A stretch of DNA of 64,000 nucleotides from Delphinus delphis (taxonomy: Eukaryota > Chordata > Mammalia > Artiodactyla > Delphinidae), in contig NC_082689.1 of the NCBI RefSeq assembly GCF_949987515.2, positions 102,338,957 through 102,402,956 of the forward strand, written 5' to 3'. Of this stretch, positions 47,875 through 60,165 are shown piece by piece (positions within the stretch are counted from its first letter, which is position 1; every line of letters begins with the position of its first letter). The notes under the pieces are model-generated. The model was not told the origin of the DNA and ran no database searches. It saw nothing but the letters and a program-made list of their open reading frames with translations. Both the position numbers and the translations under genes were made by a program.

Positions 47875-48610
47875 TTATGGTATATTTTATTTAACTTTTT
47901 GTTAAAGTATAACATATTAAAAAGCACATCATCTTAAGTGGAGAATGCAGCACATTTTCACAACTTGAGCACACTCATGTAACCGGTAGCCAGTTCAAGA
48001 CCAGAACACTTCCAGGACCCCCAGAGTCTTGCCCCCTTCTAGTCACCATTCCTACACCACAGGGAACCACTATTCTGATTTCTACCACCAGAAACCAGTT
48101 TCATCCAGTTTGGGACTGTATGTAAATAAAATCATCTACTATGTGCCTCTTTTATACCTGGCTTATTTTGCTCGGCATTTGTTTGTCAGATCCATCCACA
48201 TTGTGGCTTGCATTTGGAGTTCATTCATTCCAAATACATACTATAATATTCCATAGTGTGAATGTATCACTCTATTCAATGTAGGTGAGTAATTGGGATG
48301 TTTCCAATTTAGGGACATTGTGGATAGTGTTTCTCTGAACATTCTTGGATGTGTCTTTTGGTGAACTTGTGCACTCATTTCTCTTGAGTGTATCACTAAG
48401 AATGCAATTACTGTGTCAGCTATAGTAGGTGCTGTCAAACAGTTTTCCAAAGTGACTGCACCAATTTACTCTCCCCAGTAATGTATGTCAATTCTGTGGT
48501 TCCGCATCTTCCCCATCACTTGGTATTGTCTCTTTGTCATTATAAACCTTCTGGTGGGTCTAGTATACTGCACTATGGCTTTAAACTTTCATTTTCCCAG
48601 TGACAAATGA
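47875..48610 (-). mobile_element. Ancient L1M 3' end, reverse orientation
   Basis: The plus strand gives the reverse L1M 3' UTR and ORF2 end: 'aaagtataacatattaaaaa', 'ctgatttctaccaccagaaa', 'ccatagtgtgaatgtatcac', 'gtttccaatttagggacatt', 'acagttttccaaagtgactg' and 'ttcattttcccagtgac'. It is diverged but in order. Confidence 0.75.
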
Positions 48611-48849
48611 ATTTGGGCACATTTTTTGGACTGGAAATCTGTGACTTGGAGAAGCTAGAAGCTCCCTTCAAAGACGTATACTAATAGGTGATTATAAATG
48701 ACACTCTATGTCAACACTGCTTCTCCAAACCGAAGTGTGGATTTAGGCCATAGTGATAAGAAGAGGGGATGTCATGCTTCCTCACAGTCTGCATTGGCTC
48801 TTTGCATCTTGAGTGGTATATTCTGTTCCCGGTCCTCCACTTTAAGAAG

Positions 48850-49220
48850 GATGTAGATGAATGAGGGTATGTTTAGAAGAGAGTGATTAGGTCAGCAGTC
48901 AGACCAGCAAGGGGAATAGTAAGAATAACTAGGATGGTTAAACCTATAGGGAGACATCGAAGGGGGAACAGAAAAATTGCCATTTAATTTATGGAAAGTA
49001 TCTTCTGAAAGAGGGGGCGGGTTTGTTCCGTGGGACCCATGAGGCCAAACTATGAAAACTACAAGAATGAAGATTGCAGGATGGAAAAGTTCAGCCCCTT
49101 GTTATCTTGCTCTTTCTTCTGGTTTTGGCCTACACAGCAAGGTCAGGACAGTCTTCCTTGTGGGCCACAAAATATTCTCAGCTAATTTGTGTAGCTGAAA
49201 TAGATTATGTAAATAGGGAA
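48850..49220 (+). repeat. Ancient repeat, possibly L3/CR1-like
   Basis: 'ggatggttaaacctataggg', 'gtatcttctgaaagaggggg', 'cgggtttgttccgtgggacc' and 'aatgaagattgcaggatgg' recall an old LINE 3' region known from many mammals (CR1/L3 group by memory). The 94-codon frame from 49074, despite a hydrophobic start, lies over this repeat and is not a gene. Confidence 0.4.
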
Positions 49221-49936
49221 CACCTGAGATTACAAGTGCCCCTCCCACCCCTGCTGCACTTCATAATTTTATTTTTCCTGACAAATATTTATGGACTCCT
49301 CCAAGCTGTAGAGCCCATTCCTGAGTTCTTCACAAAGGACAGACATGATTACAACTAGAGGTCTCATATATTCACTGAGGAATTCTCAAAAAATACAAAA
49401 CAGCCAATTAGGGCTATAACAGACAAACAATCAAGCAAGGAAGACAGTGTGTGGAGACATTTGATGATGTTTAGTTGACTCAAGGTGCGTGAGAGATGCT
49501 GTTGGCCAGGGGCCAAGTTTGCATGAGGCTAATAAGGTCTCCAAAAAGATGCAAGAAATAATTTGATTTCAAAGGAAGGAATGGCTAAACTAGGGCTATT
49601 GGAAAGGAACAGACAAGGCAAGCCAGGCAAAGGAAGGAGAAGGAATCAAGTTCAGAAGTAAGGAAGATGAGATCCTTGAGGGAAGAGTGCTGTGGAATGA
49701 AGGACGTGTGAACGGAGGGGATGGAGGGAGAAAGGTCAGAGATCAAAGGGTAGGAGTTATTTCAATAGGTCTATAAATCCACATAAGTGTCAAATATTGT
49801 CTGTATGCATAATGTATAATATCACACACACAGACATTTATGTTGACTTTGAAATATGCACAGATGTTGTATTGATTCAAATATACTTAAAAAACATACT
49901 GAACTCATAGTTGATTTTGTCATGTATTTTCTCAAT

Positions 49937-49999
49937 CAACAATTCTAAATGTATGGCTTCTCACGTGTATGGGTAAGGGGAATGTTTTGTCATTAAAAA
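49937..49999 (+). repeat. 63-bp dispersed duplicate, copy 2
   Basis: Matches 47569-47631 with three substitutions and no gaps, 2.37 kb away, same orientation. Confidence 0.9.
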
Positions 50000-50687
50000 G
50001 GTGTCTTATACTTGCAATCATTGGTAACTATTAGTCTGGAATATGGCTGTTGGTATCAATCTACAGAAAACTGTAGAAATGCAGATTATTAAGTAGGAAA
50101 AAAACACGTGAAGTCTGAAAGGGAGTTTGGGTTACTCACTTATCACTCTCAGGGCTGAAAGGAATCCAGATAGCTCATATTATACATTCCTCTACTTCTG
50201 GCCAGGGTCAGACCTCATCCACCTTAGACAGATGACAATCTATCTTATTTTCTATCATTATTTGGATTTGTTTCCCAACATTTTTGAGTGGAAATCACTG
50301 CAGTGGGTACCGTGAGAAATGCAAAGGTAAGTAAACTGTGTTCCTTGCTTTCTGGAAAGAGAAATACAACTACTTGCTTGAATCTTCTATTTTGAAATTA
50401 TGTAGCTCTCTCTACCAGGATTTCTTTACTGAATCTAAGTTTGACCTTTGGGAGATTATCATGGAGTGATAGTTTTGATCCACATTTTCTTGCCACAAAA
50501 GGATGCTGGTGCTTAAAAGACAGGAAGAACAAGAGGCTAGATGCTCTCTACAACCTATTTCATTGCCGTCCACAGCACTATTCCAACACCATTGGAGAAA
50601 ATATAGTAAGGGCACTGAAGGGGCCTAGCTGGAGTTGCAATTATGAGAAAGATAATCTCCCTCCCATTTCTCTTGCTCCCTCCAGCA

Positions 50688-50724
50688 CACCCACACCCAC
50701 ACCCACACCTACACACACACACAC
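50688..50724. repeat. (CACACC)n/(CA)n microsatellite
   Basis: Short tandem CACACC units followed by CA units. Confidence 0.9.
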
Positions 50725-51459
50725 CTTGTAAATGATGCATTCATAAAACAGCTAATCAGTGTTGGAACAGGCAAGCAACCAAACAAAAAAAGACATTTTA
50801 AGAAAGGCTCCTATTTTCTCACTGATAGGACACACGTTAACTAAACTTAGCAACAGCTACTCTGGTGGGAAGACATTTTTCTTTGGGCTGTCAGCAAGTT
50901 TTGATTCCCACCCCCCGCCCATTCTCCCAACACATATCTAGAAAAATTCCAGTATGATAACACCATTTTAGCAGTTAGCTAAATAGATAGTGTAGTGTAG
51001 GAAGTACTCTCCATCCCTTTCAAAGTGGAAGGATGGGGTCATTTCGCTTTTCCAACCAAGCTGTGAACTCTGGATAGTGGAGCACTACCATCCCCCAAAA
51101 TAACAGATCTAGAAAGACCTTTGAGCTGAGCTTTGAATGACGAAATCTGACATACCTTCCATCACAGCTGTGCGTATATTAGTAGCTCTGTACATGATTA
51201 TTGACTGATTGAATTAATACACCCAAAAAAACACATACACATGTATATTTAGCAGAAAGAGAACGCCATACATATGTAAAAACAGAAGGGGAAGCGTGAA
51301 GGATATTCAAAGTTGGTAGCAGGATTAGAAATGCCTCATACTAATTAAGCTAAGGAAGGTGAGGTGTTTTGGGATGGATCCAAAAGCTATTCCATGGGAC
51401 TGGAAAGGGAGAAAGAGGACTATTGCTTAGAACAGTGAGAACTGAAGAGCAGTATGATA

Positions 51460-51740
51460 TTCAAAATCATTTATTCAAGTACTTACAAGATGCAACAAAA
51501 AAGTGACAGGGTCCCTATCCATAAGAAACCCACAGTCCAATGGAGGAGATAAGTGCAAAAGCACACAGATTAGGATATAATGGATTAAGTGATAAAGTTG
51601 GATAGACATGATGTTTATAGACTTATGTAGAAGGGTCACTGACCGCATATGTTCCATAGGTAAAGAAAGGCTTCCTCTAGTGATTAGCCAGGCAGAGTAT
51701 GTGCAATGGAGTTCCTGGTACAGCAAACTACATGTGCATG
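51460..51740 (-). repeat. Possible L2 3' end, reverse orientation
   Basis: 'aaaatcatttattcaagtac', 'gacagggtccctatccataa' and 'ggagataagtgcaaaagcac' are in the order of a reverse L2 3' end, then 'aaagaaaggcttcctctagt'. The match is weak. Confidence 0.45.
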
Positions 51741-51763
51741 AGAGAGTATGATAAGTTAGGACA

Positions 51764-51812
51764 GTGGTTCTTAACTATGACCACATATTAGAGCCACTGG
51801 GGGGATCTGAAT
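51764..51812 (+). mobile_element. MER5A-like 5' fragment
   Basis: 'cagtggttcttaactatgac' then 'ttagagccactggggg' is the terminal part of the hAT-Charlie relic MER5A. It is cut off where the old L1M begins. Confidence 0.6.
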
Positions 51813-51814
51813 TA

Positions 51815-54800
51815 AAAGGAATTTCTAAAACTGAAAACTACAATAATTGAAATAAGTAATTCAATAGATTAACTTCACAGAACAATAGATAAATCAAAAG
51901 AAATGATTAGAAAATTTAAGTGTAGGCTAGCTGAAAATATCAGAATGAAACACAAAGAAAAAGAAGGTTGGAAAACACCAGAAAGGGGTGTAAGAGACAC
52001 TTGGAACATGGTGAAAAATTCTAACAACCTGTAAGCATAAACTCAGAAATAGAAGAGAAAGAGAATATGTTGGAAGCAATATTTGAAGAGATATTCTCTG
52101 AGAATTTTCCAGAATGGATGGAAATCATCCAGTTACAAATTCAGTATGCACTGTGAACACCATAGAGTAAATACAAATAAAACCTTACCTAGGAACATAA
52201 TAGTCAAACTGCTTAAAATCAAAGATAAAGAGAAAATCTTAAAAGAGGCCGTATTAAAAAGACACATTAACCTTAAGGGAGCAGCAATGAGACTGACATT
52301 TGATGTCTCAACAGAAATGCTGGAAGCAAAAAAGACAATGGAAAGATATATTTATCAAGCTGAAAGAAAATCTCTCCCATTCTAGAGTTCTATACCCAGC
52401 AAAAATATCCCTCAAAAATGAAGATAAAATGAAGACATTTTAGACAAGCAAAAGTTGAGAGAATTTGCTACCAATTGATACAATAAGATGAATACTAAAA
52501 AGAGTTCTTTAGACAAATGAAAAATAATCTCAGATAGAAATACAGAAATGCAAGAAGAAATGAACAGTACAAGAGGTATATGCACAAATTAATGAACATG
52601 TATAAATTAAATGAATGTTTATTATGTATAACTACCACAAAATCATATCTTGTGATTTTAAAAGAACATAGAATTAAAATGCATAATAGAAATAACGGTA
52701 AATGTAGTTCAAGAATTCTGAGATTGTTGCATTATCTGGGAAATAATAAAAGTATCAATTTATAATAGATCCTAATAAAGAAAAGACATGTAATGTAATC
52801 TCTAGGGCAGTGTTTTTTGAAGTGTGATTCCTGGACCAACTGGATCAGCAGCACCTGAAAACTTGGTAGAAATGCAAATTCTTGGGTTTCCCCCTAGACC
52901 TGCTGGAGAAGAAAATCTGAGGTAAAGCCCAGAAACCTGAATTTTCAAATGCTTTCCAGCTGTTTCTGATGCATGCTAAAGTTTGAGAATCACTACTTTA
53001 GAATAACCACTGAAAGAATAATAAAAGAATTTACAACTAACAAGCTAATATTAATATAAGGGGAGGATGGAATAATAGAAATTCTTGATTAGTCCAAAAA
53101 GAAGAAAGAAAGGGAAAATAACGGATGAGAGAAGAAATGGGACAATTAGAAAACAAAGTGGCGGATTTTAAAACCACATGCATCTGTAATTATTTTAAAT
53201 ATAAATGCATTAAACATTCAGTTAAAAAATATTGTTCAAATGGATAAAAATGCAAAATTCAACTAAATGATACTTAAATAAAATACACATTTTAAATGTA
53301 AGGGCACAGAGAAATTGGAAGCAAAATGATAGAACAAGCTATACAAGAAAACATTAGCCAAAATAACTGGTATAGCTATACTAAAATCAAACAAAGCAGA
53401 CTTTAGGAAAAGAAGCAATTCAAAATGTTAGAACATTTCAAAACTTTAGAAGGGTCAACCTCTGAGGAAGATATAGTAATTATATATTTAAAATAGCCTC
53501 CAAATAAATAAAGCAAAAAATGACAGATTACAGAAAAAATAGAAAATTTTACTAACAAAGTGTGAGATTTTAACATAGCTCTTTCAGTAACTGATAAAGT
53601 AAATACATAAAATATCAGAATTACAGAAAATGTGAACAATACAATTAACAAACCACCTAATTGACATCCATAGAACTCTGCAACTTATAATTGCAGAATA
53701 TATTTTCTTTTCACGTGCTTATAAAATAATTACCAGAATAAACTGTTAACTGAACAATAAAACAAGTTTTAAGAAACTTCAGAGGATGGATATCATATTC
53801 CAGAATAGATTCTCTGATTATAATGAAGTTTAACTATATGTAAATTAAACCCATGACTCAGAAAAGAAATCAAAATAGACCCCAAAGATCTAAACAAATT
53901 CGAACCTAGTCATATACAACTAAAAGAATGCATCATGACCAAATGGAACTTATGCCAAGAATGGAAGGTTAACTTACATTTAGAGAATCAATCATTATAA
54001 TTCACCACATTAACAGAATAAAGGAGGGAATATATAATCATCTCAAGAGATACAGAAAAAGTGCTTCATAAAATTAAAACTCTGTTCATTATTAAAACTC
54101 TCAACCATGTAAGATTAAATGAATCTTAATTTGTAAAGGGTATCTATTTAATTCTGAAATATTGAAAGCTTTCCCTTTGATATTGGAAGTGGGACAAGTA
54201 TGCTCACTATTACCGTTTAGACACATCACGATTATGTATTTACAGTATCCAAAAACAATATATAGATAAATGATTAGAATTAAGAACTTAATTCAGCAAA
54301 GACACTGGCTACAAGAACAATATAAAATTATTCACAAATAATGCAAAAATAAAGTTTTAAAAATGGATTAAAATCCAAAATTTATAATGGATTAAAATTA
54401 CCAAATACTTTGGACTATGTCTACAGAAATAGCTAGACCTCCACACTTTCAAATACACAACATTTTTGAGAGAAATTAAAGAAAACCTAAATAAATGGAA
54501 GGATACACAGTGTTTGTGGATCATAAGGTTTAATTCTGTAAAGATGTCCACTTTTTCAAAATTGATTTATGGGGTCAATACAATTCAATTCAAAATCGCA
54601 TAATTTTTTAAAAAAGTGACAAGCTGATTCTAAAATATGAATAACATGGGTCAAAAGGAGTGAAGACAATCTGGAAGAAGAACAAAGCTGGAGGACTTAC
54701 ACTATATAAAGACTTAATATAAAGCTATGTTGTTTAAGCAGGCGGAATGGGTGAAAAGATAGACAAACAGATGAATGGAACAGAATAAAGAATTCAGAAG

Positions 54801-55980
54801 CATACCTACACATATATGGTTGTTTGTCTTGTGAATAAGTTGCCGCTTCAGTGCAGTAAAAAGCATAGTCTTGTCAATAACTGGTTTGAGGTTAATTTGA
54901 TACCCATTCAGAGGGGGAAAAAATTAACTCCTATCTTACATCATACACAGAAATTCTTTTCATGTGGATTATAAATCCAAATATGGAAGGTAGACAATAA
55001 ATATTCAAAATATTGCATAGGAGAATATCTTTATCAACTTGCATGCTCAATATTTTTAAAATCATACATAAAATCATGACAAACAATTGATAAATTGGAC
55101 TTTATTAGAATCATTAAGATTAAGAATGAAAAGACACCAGAGAGAGTGAGCAGACAAGCCACAGCATGAGAGAAGGTATCTGCAATACAATCATCCAACA
55201 AATAATTTATGTACAGAATATATATATAAAGATCTCCAGCAAATCAATATATAAAAACAGACCATCACTTCTCAAAGGAAGGAATGGACCAAATGGCCAT
55301 AAGTATTTGGAAAGATTTTCAAGTTCATTTGTTATCAAGGAAGTTATAAACAAGATGCGATACAACTATACAGCCACCAGAATGGTTAAAATGTAAAACA
55401 AAACTCAAATACCAATTTTTGGAGAATGTGGAGCAAATGGTACTTTCACATACTGTTAGTGAGAGTATTAATTAGTACAACACTTTGGAAAACTATTTGG
55501 CATTATTTACTAAAAGTGAACAAATCTGTATCTTATGATTCAACAATTTTACTCCTAGGTATAGATATGCAAACTCGTGGGCACCAAAAGAGATGTCAAG
55601 AAAGTCTGAAGCAGCATTATCCATACATAATATTCCTAAATGGAACAAGCCAAATGCCAATGAACAATAGAATGGGGAAATAAGCAATAACATATTCACA
55701 GAGTAGAATCCTCTATAGTAATGGGAATCAACAAGTTACAATAACAAACACAAAAATATGGATGAATCTCACAAATAAATTATTGAGTGAAAGAAGTGAG
55801 ATATCAAAGAATACATGCTACATGATTCCATTTATATGTAGTTCAAAAACAGGCAAAATTTAATCTATGGTGATAAGAGCAAGAACAAAGTTTACCTGGA
55901 AATGTACCTATGACTTGGAGGAAGCACCAAGGAGATTTCTGGCATGTGAGAAATGTTCTCTGGCTTGATATGGTGGTAAA
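51815..55980 (+). mobile_element. Ancient L1M element, ORF1 to 3' UTR
   Basis: Plus-strand old LINE-1. ORF1 homology runs about 51830-52500, including 'IIVKLLKIKDKEKILKEAV', 'MRLTFDVSTEMLEAKKTMERY' and 'SRVLYPAKISLKNE'-like text. An inter-ORF spacer contains a MER5A (52808-52995). ORF2 homology follows to about 55400, with 'RMHHDQMELMPRMEG'-like text near 53930 and a 'WSKWYFHILLVRVLISTTLWKT' end near 55430. A decayed 3' UTR reaches about 55980. Stops and frameshifts are everywhere. It is far older than L1-A to L1-D. Confidence 0.75.
52808..52995 (+). mobile_element. MER5A (non-autonomous hAT-Charlie DNA transposon)
   Basis: It starts CAGTGTTTTTTGAAGTG and ends with the matching inverted 'TTTGAGAATCACTA'. 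Between them are 'tggatcagcagcacctgaaa', 'tagaaatgcaaattcttggg' and 'tgctttccagctgtttctga', as in the family. Eight-base flanks CTCTAGGG and CTTTAGAA agree at 5 of 8 positions, all differences being transitions, which fits a decayed hAT target duplication. It inserted into the L1M. Confidence 0.8.
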
Positions 55981-55984
55981 ATGA

Positions 55985-56200
55985 AATGTTCGCTTTGTGG
56001 TTGGCAGACCTGAGCTTGAATCCTGGCTTATTAGGGGTATAACCCCAACGAATATCTTAACCTCTCCAAAATCTCAGGTTCTTCATTTGTAAAGTTCAGA
56101 TACTAAGACCTAGTAAGGATTAGTGAGATGACATAGGTAAAATTCCTAGGTCAGAGCCTCACCTGAGCTGAATGCCCCATAGATGTTAATTCCTTTCACC
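55985..56200 (+). repeat. MIR, near full length
   Basis: 'cagacctgagcttgaatcct', 'taacctctccaaaatctcag', 'cttcatttgtaaagttcaga' and 'ggattagtgagatgacatag' follow MIR from head to tail. Confidence 0.7.
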
Positions 56201-57239
56201 CCACTTTGTATGCACCTCCAACCCCTCATTTCCCCTACCCCCCATGTACATCAGTGAGGTATTCTTTATGAAAAGACTTATCATGTAATGGGACCAGCAG
56301 CCATCTCTGCAATAGGGATGCAGCCAATGGCTATTCAGCAGAGTAAAGATATCTGACTGGACTGGGGACCAAACCTATAACATTGACTTAATTGGGCTGG
56401 GGTGCAGGCTGTGGGTACAGCACCTATGCCTCAAGTGTAAGGGAGCATTTGTAGTTCCAAATCTTTGTGGGAAGAGCATGGCCTCTCTGATGCTGATAGA
56501 TGCCTGTCATTCTCCTTCATTCAGTCTCTTGGCATAAGCAATGATGTGGAGGGTACTTCGTGTATTTGGCCGAATCCCAATTGGCAGGATTGGATTTTAC
56601 CTCCCTGGATTCTCCCCGCAATTCCTCTTGGATCGAGTGTCCTCGGCTTCCTGTCCTAAACTGCTGGAGGGCGAGCGGCAGGCAGCTGGGAAACATCTGC
56701 CACTGCATTCCACCTTCATTAGAGAGGTGGACAGAGTGATATATGTGTGAATTCTTCCAATCGTGTGTGTTTGTGTGCACTTGTATAAAATTTCACTTTT
56801 AAGGCCCTTCTTGGAGTCTTGGGGATGAAAGGCAGCATGGAGTTGAGCTGTCGTTATTACAGTGAGTCCCTCGTATTGCTTTGGCAGATATAATGTTTCC
56901 CAGGCATATAACATTTTTTTTTTATTTAAAGAGGCAGCCTAGAGCACATTCCAGCTTGAAAGGTTTTCCTTTCTGGATGGTGGTTTCCTTCTCCGAGTCC
57001 TTGGGAAAATGTTGCCACATGTTTTACTGGAATGATTGACTTCCTAGAAAAGAGCGTGTAGAGCCCTTGTAAAGATTTAATTTTTATGGGTTCTCTAATT
57101 CTTTCCGGAAAAACAGATCACTACTCAAAGTGACTCTGTGGGGTGTAGACCCTGATGGGAAGGCTGAGGCCGGGACCAAGGGTGCTGAGAGTTCCCATTT
57201 AGTGGTGATGCTGGTGGTACATTGCAGGCTGTGGAGCTC
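56201..57239. other. Unique stretch with mixed GC
   Basis: No repeat is recognised. Overlapping frames of 64-105 codons on both strands at 56465-56914 cannot be separated from chance. 56930-57080 contains ACATTCCA and AT-rich text that could be regulatory, but nothing firm. Confidence 0.4.
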
Positions 57240-57385
57240 AGGGCCATAGGGAAGAAGGTCTCCCATAAACTTGATTTGAGTTTTGACTCCATTTCTTCTT
57301 AGTTGTGTGTCCTTGGGCACTTAATCTCATCCCTGAAATCAGGACCACAATATCTGCACTGTGTGATTAAATGAGATAGTGTATA
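57240..57385 (+). repeat. MIR fragment
   Basis: 'gtgtgtccttgggcacttaa', 'tctcatccctgaaatcagga' and 'gtgattaaatgagatagtgt' give the middle and right part of MIR. It ends where MER20 inserted. Confidence 0.7.
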
Positions 57386-57602
57386 GCAGTGTCTCAAGTC
57401 AGACCACTTTGCCCCCCAGGGGACATTCAGTAATGTTTGAAGATGTTCTTGGTTGTCACAACTGAAGGGCGTGTGTGTGTGCTGCTGGCATCTAGTGAGT
57501 AGAAGCCAGGGTGCTGCTAACCATCCTACAGTGCACAGAACAACCCCCCACAAAGAACTAATAGGCCCAGAGTGCCAATAGTGCCGAGGTTGGGAGACCC
57601 TG
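57386..57602 (-). mobile_element. MER20 (non-autonomous hAT-Charlie DNA transposon)
   Basis: On the minus strand it starts CAGGGTCTCCCAACCTCGG and runs through 'cactattggcactctgggcc' and 'gggggttgttctgtgcactg' to '...gtcccctggggggcaaa' and its terminal repeat. The element is essentially complete. Flanks GTGTATAG and GTGTACGT share five of eight bases, consistent with an old 8-bp target duplication. Confidence 0.85.
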
Positions 57603-58329
57603 GTGTACGTGACCACGTGGGGCAGAGCTTCCCTCCCTCTCCTCTTTCCTTTGGTCTATAATCTCCTCCCCAAGCTTTCTCCCTGCTGAGGACGCCCTTG
57701 GAATTTTAGATGTTTCCTTGACTGGTTTGCTCTCCCATTCTTCACAGTGGTTATTTTGGAGATCTTCATTGCTGTAAGACCTCATAACCTACCAACTCTT
57801 TCCTCTCACTCTTAGCAGGTGACAAACTGACAGAGAAAATAGACATTTGATGAGAGTTCATTCAACTTTCTGCTTCCAAACTCACTGACCAACCTTATCT
57901 ACTTCTTCTTCTTTGCCTTTGGAGTCCTGATTTTCTTTGGGCGTTGGGTGGAGATGCCTTCATCTCAGAGAAGAGAGTCTAGCCTTGTTCCAGGGACGAA
58001 GCTTCAGTCCCAACTTTAGGTAATATGACGTATCAAGGAGTCTTCTAGAGGCCTTCTGGAAAATATTTTTCTCTCATTTAAGATGGAGGTATATGAGGAG
58101 AAACTCTCTGCCCTGTGCCAACTCATGCTTCCTAACTATGAATTTGTCATCTCAGGTTTGATCCTCAACGCTATTACAGCCATCTTGCAACCACGAGACA
58201 AAAGTGAAGCAAATCACAGAGCTGTTAATTCTGAGACCTGCTAACACTAAGCTGCTTAACTAATGGTAGCAAAAAGCTACTCCCTGACTTCTAAGATCTG
58301 AGTTCATGTCACAGTCCTACAGGATTTGG
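57603..58329. other. Unique stretch, nothing recognised
   Basis: No exon or firm repeat. The part closest to 58330 may belong to the L2 that follows. Confidence 0.4.
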
Positions 58330-59825
58330 GCCTGAAAGGATATCTAACAAATATACATCTTGTTTTATTCTTGTTCCAGGGAAATACCTTCTGGATCGTA
58401 TCTCCATCCATCTCCCTCAGGATTCTCCTCTATCATTGTTTCCTTCCTCTCTTCTATATATTTTTAACCTTTCTTTCCTATTGGCTTCTTCTTATGACAT
58501 GCTCAAATCTCTGCCACCTTGAAAAACAACATCATTCCCAAAACTATTCCCAATCCCATCCCCTTCCAGGTACTTCCCTATCTTTCATCTTAACCGTCAT
58601 AGTGAGTTCTTGGTGAGTTTTTTCTACACTTGCTGTCTCTTCCTCCCCAAATCCCACCTGCCTCTCAACACTGGCAATCTGGATTCCCCTGGAACTTGCC
58701 CAAGTCACCAAGACTCCCACTGCCCTATCCAATAAATACTTCTCAAATCTTATCTCATCCTGACAACACCCTCTCCTTCCTTGGCTTCTGTAACACTGTG
58801 TTCTCTGTGGGGTTTCCTCCCACCACTCCAGCTGACTTTCAGTCTCTTGTATTGAGTCCCTTTCTTCTGCCCACATCTTAGAGGGTTCTCTGCCAGCTCT
58901 CCTGTCTTCCCCTTTGCTCCTAGTCTCTGGAAAATCTCATCGAAAGCCCAGCAGTGGTTTATCATCCATATACTCCCAAACTTCTGTCTCTAGTCCAGAA
59001 CTTTCCTGATTTGAAATCCACGTATTAAGTTGCTCTTGCCCAACTCCACTTCGATATCACCCAAGAACCTCAACCTTGACATACTCCAAGTTAATTTCGA
59101 TGTCTTTCCTCAAAACCTCAGATCAGTCAATGGTGGAACATTTTTTCCTAGATGCGTAAGCCTGGGAACCACTGTTGACTTCTTCCTTTCCTCATCTTTA
59201 CTCCAATGTTTCACAAATGCTATGAGTCGTATTCTCTAAACATCTTTCTGTTTTCTCTGGTCCCCTATAATGTCTCCATTAACTAAGTTCTTACAGCTCT
59301 TTCCTAGCTTATCTCCCTGTATCTATCTTGCCCTGCCACAGCTCATTTTGCTTTCTAAAATGCAAATCTGATGATGTGTGTCACTCTCTTGCTTAAAATT
59401 CTACATTGGCTCATATGGTATGATCCAAGCTCACTACTGTGATTTATGAAGCTCTGTTGTCTGGTCACTTCTTCCCTTGCACTCTCTGAGACAGTGTAAG
59501 CATGAGCCTCAACCTTCTCCTAGACTCTTCCACTACCACTCCCTCTGCCCCGCCCCACCCCAGCCTGGACGACCACTTGTCTCTGGAAGCTGAGATGTCA
59601 CCTGCTTTTCACAAGTCCTCCTCACTCACCTGTCTGGATTAGAAGCCACTCCCATGTCTCATGTCTCCTTCCCACCTTGGAGCAAATAACTCACTGAATT
59701 CAAGTCCTTTCTTTGTGTATCTGTATCCGTGGTAAACTGTAAGCTACATGAGGGCAGGCCTTGTGTCTAACTTATTCACCATTCGTAGATGCTCACTGAA
59801 TATTTGTGGAGTGACAAGAAAGACA
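58330..59825 (+). repeat. Long L2 fragment
   Basis: The best part is 58960-59825: 'caacctcaaccttgacatac', 'gcctgggaaccactgttgac', 'tctaaaatgcaaatctgatg', 'ttctacattggctcatatgg', 'aagctacatgagggcaggcc' and 'gatgctcactgaatatttgt'. These are L2 C-terminal coding and 3' UTR landmarks in order. The 58330-58960 part is similar in style but less certain. Frames inside it (for example 58326-58616, 58630-58881) are L2 relics, not genes. Confidence 0.7.
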
Positions 59826-60014
59826 GGATGAATGAGCAGTTATGGAAGTGTCAAGTGTCCTCCATCATACCACACAGATGACATATCCCTCTGCCAGTGG
59901 CCAACCCCCTTCCTCCTTTTCCATGTCTCTCTTCTGTGTCCCACTTTCAACCCATCACCTTCTAAAGTCCACATGCATTTTCTGCCCACCTGCACTTATG
60001 CAATCTTTTCAAGT

Positions 60015-60165
60015 TTCATTTAATGCTTAGGACAATTGTGAGGCAGCATTATTACTTTTGTTGTAGAGATAAAGTTCAGAGAGGTAAGTAAACTTCCAGA
60101 GGTCACACAGCTGAGGAGAAGCAAAGCCAGGATTCAAATGTTTGTCCTTTAAGCCCTGTGTTTCT
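60015..60165 (-). repeat. MIR fragment, reverse orientation
   Basis: 'gacaattgtgaggcagcatt', 'gtagagataaagttcagaga', 'ggtcacacagctgaggagaa' and 'gcaaagccaggattcaaatg' are clear reverse MIR. Confidence 0.8.

Larger units (their letters stand above)
49221..51459. other. Unique non-coding stretch
   Basis: No exon or firm repeat apart from the short dispersed copy at 49937-49999 and the ACACCC microsatellite at 50688-50724. Frames of 60-96 codons around 50400-50940 are partly driven by that microsatellite. Confidence 0.45.

Noticed and set aside
49074..49358. 94-codon frame with a hydrophobic start resembling a signal peptide
   Set aside because: The first half lies over an ancient L3/CR1-like repeat, the rest is low-information, and no homologous protein or splice context is visible.
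58326..58881. 96-, 83- and 110-codon frames
   Set aside because: They sit in L2-like sequence on both strands and look like LINE relics.
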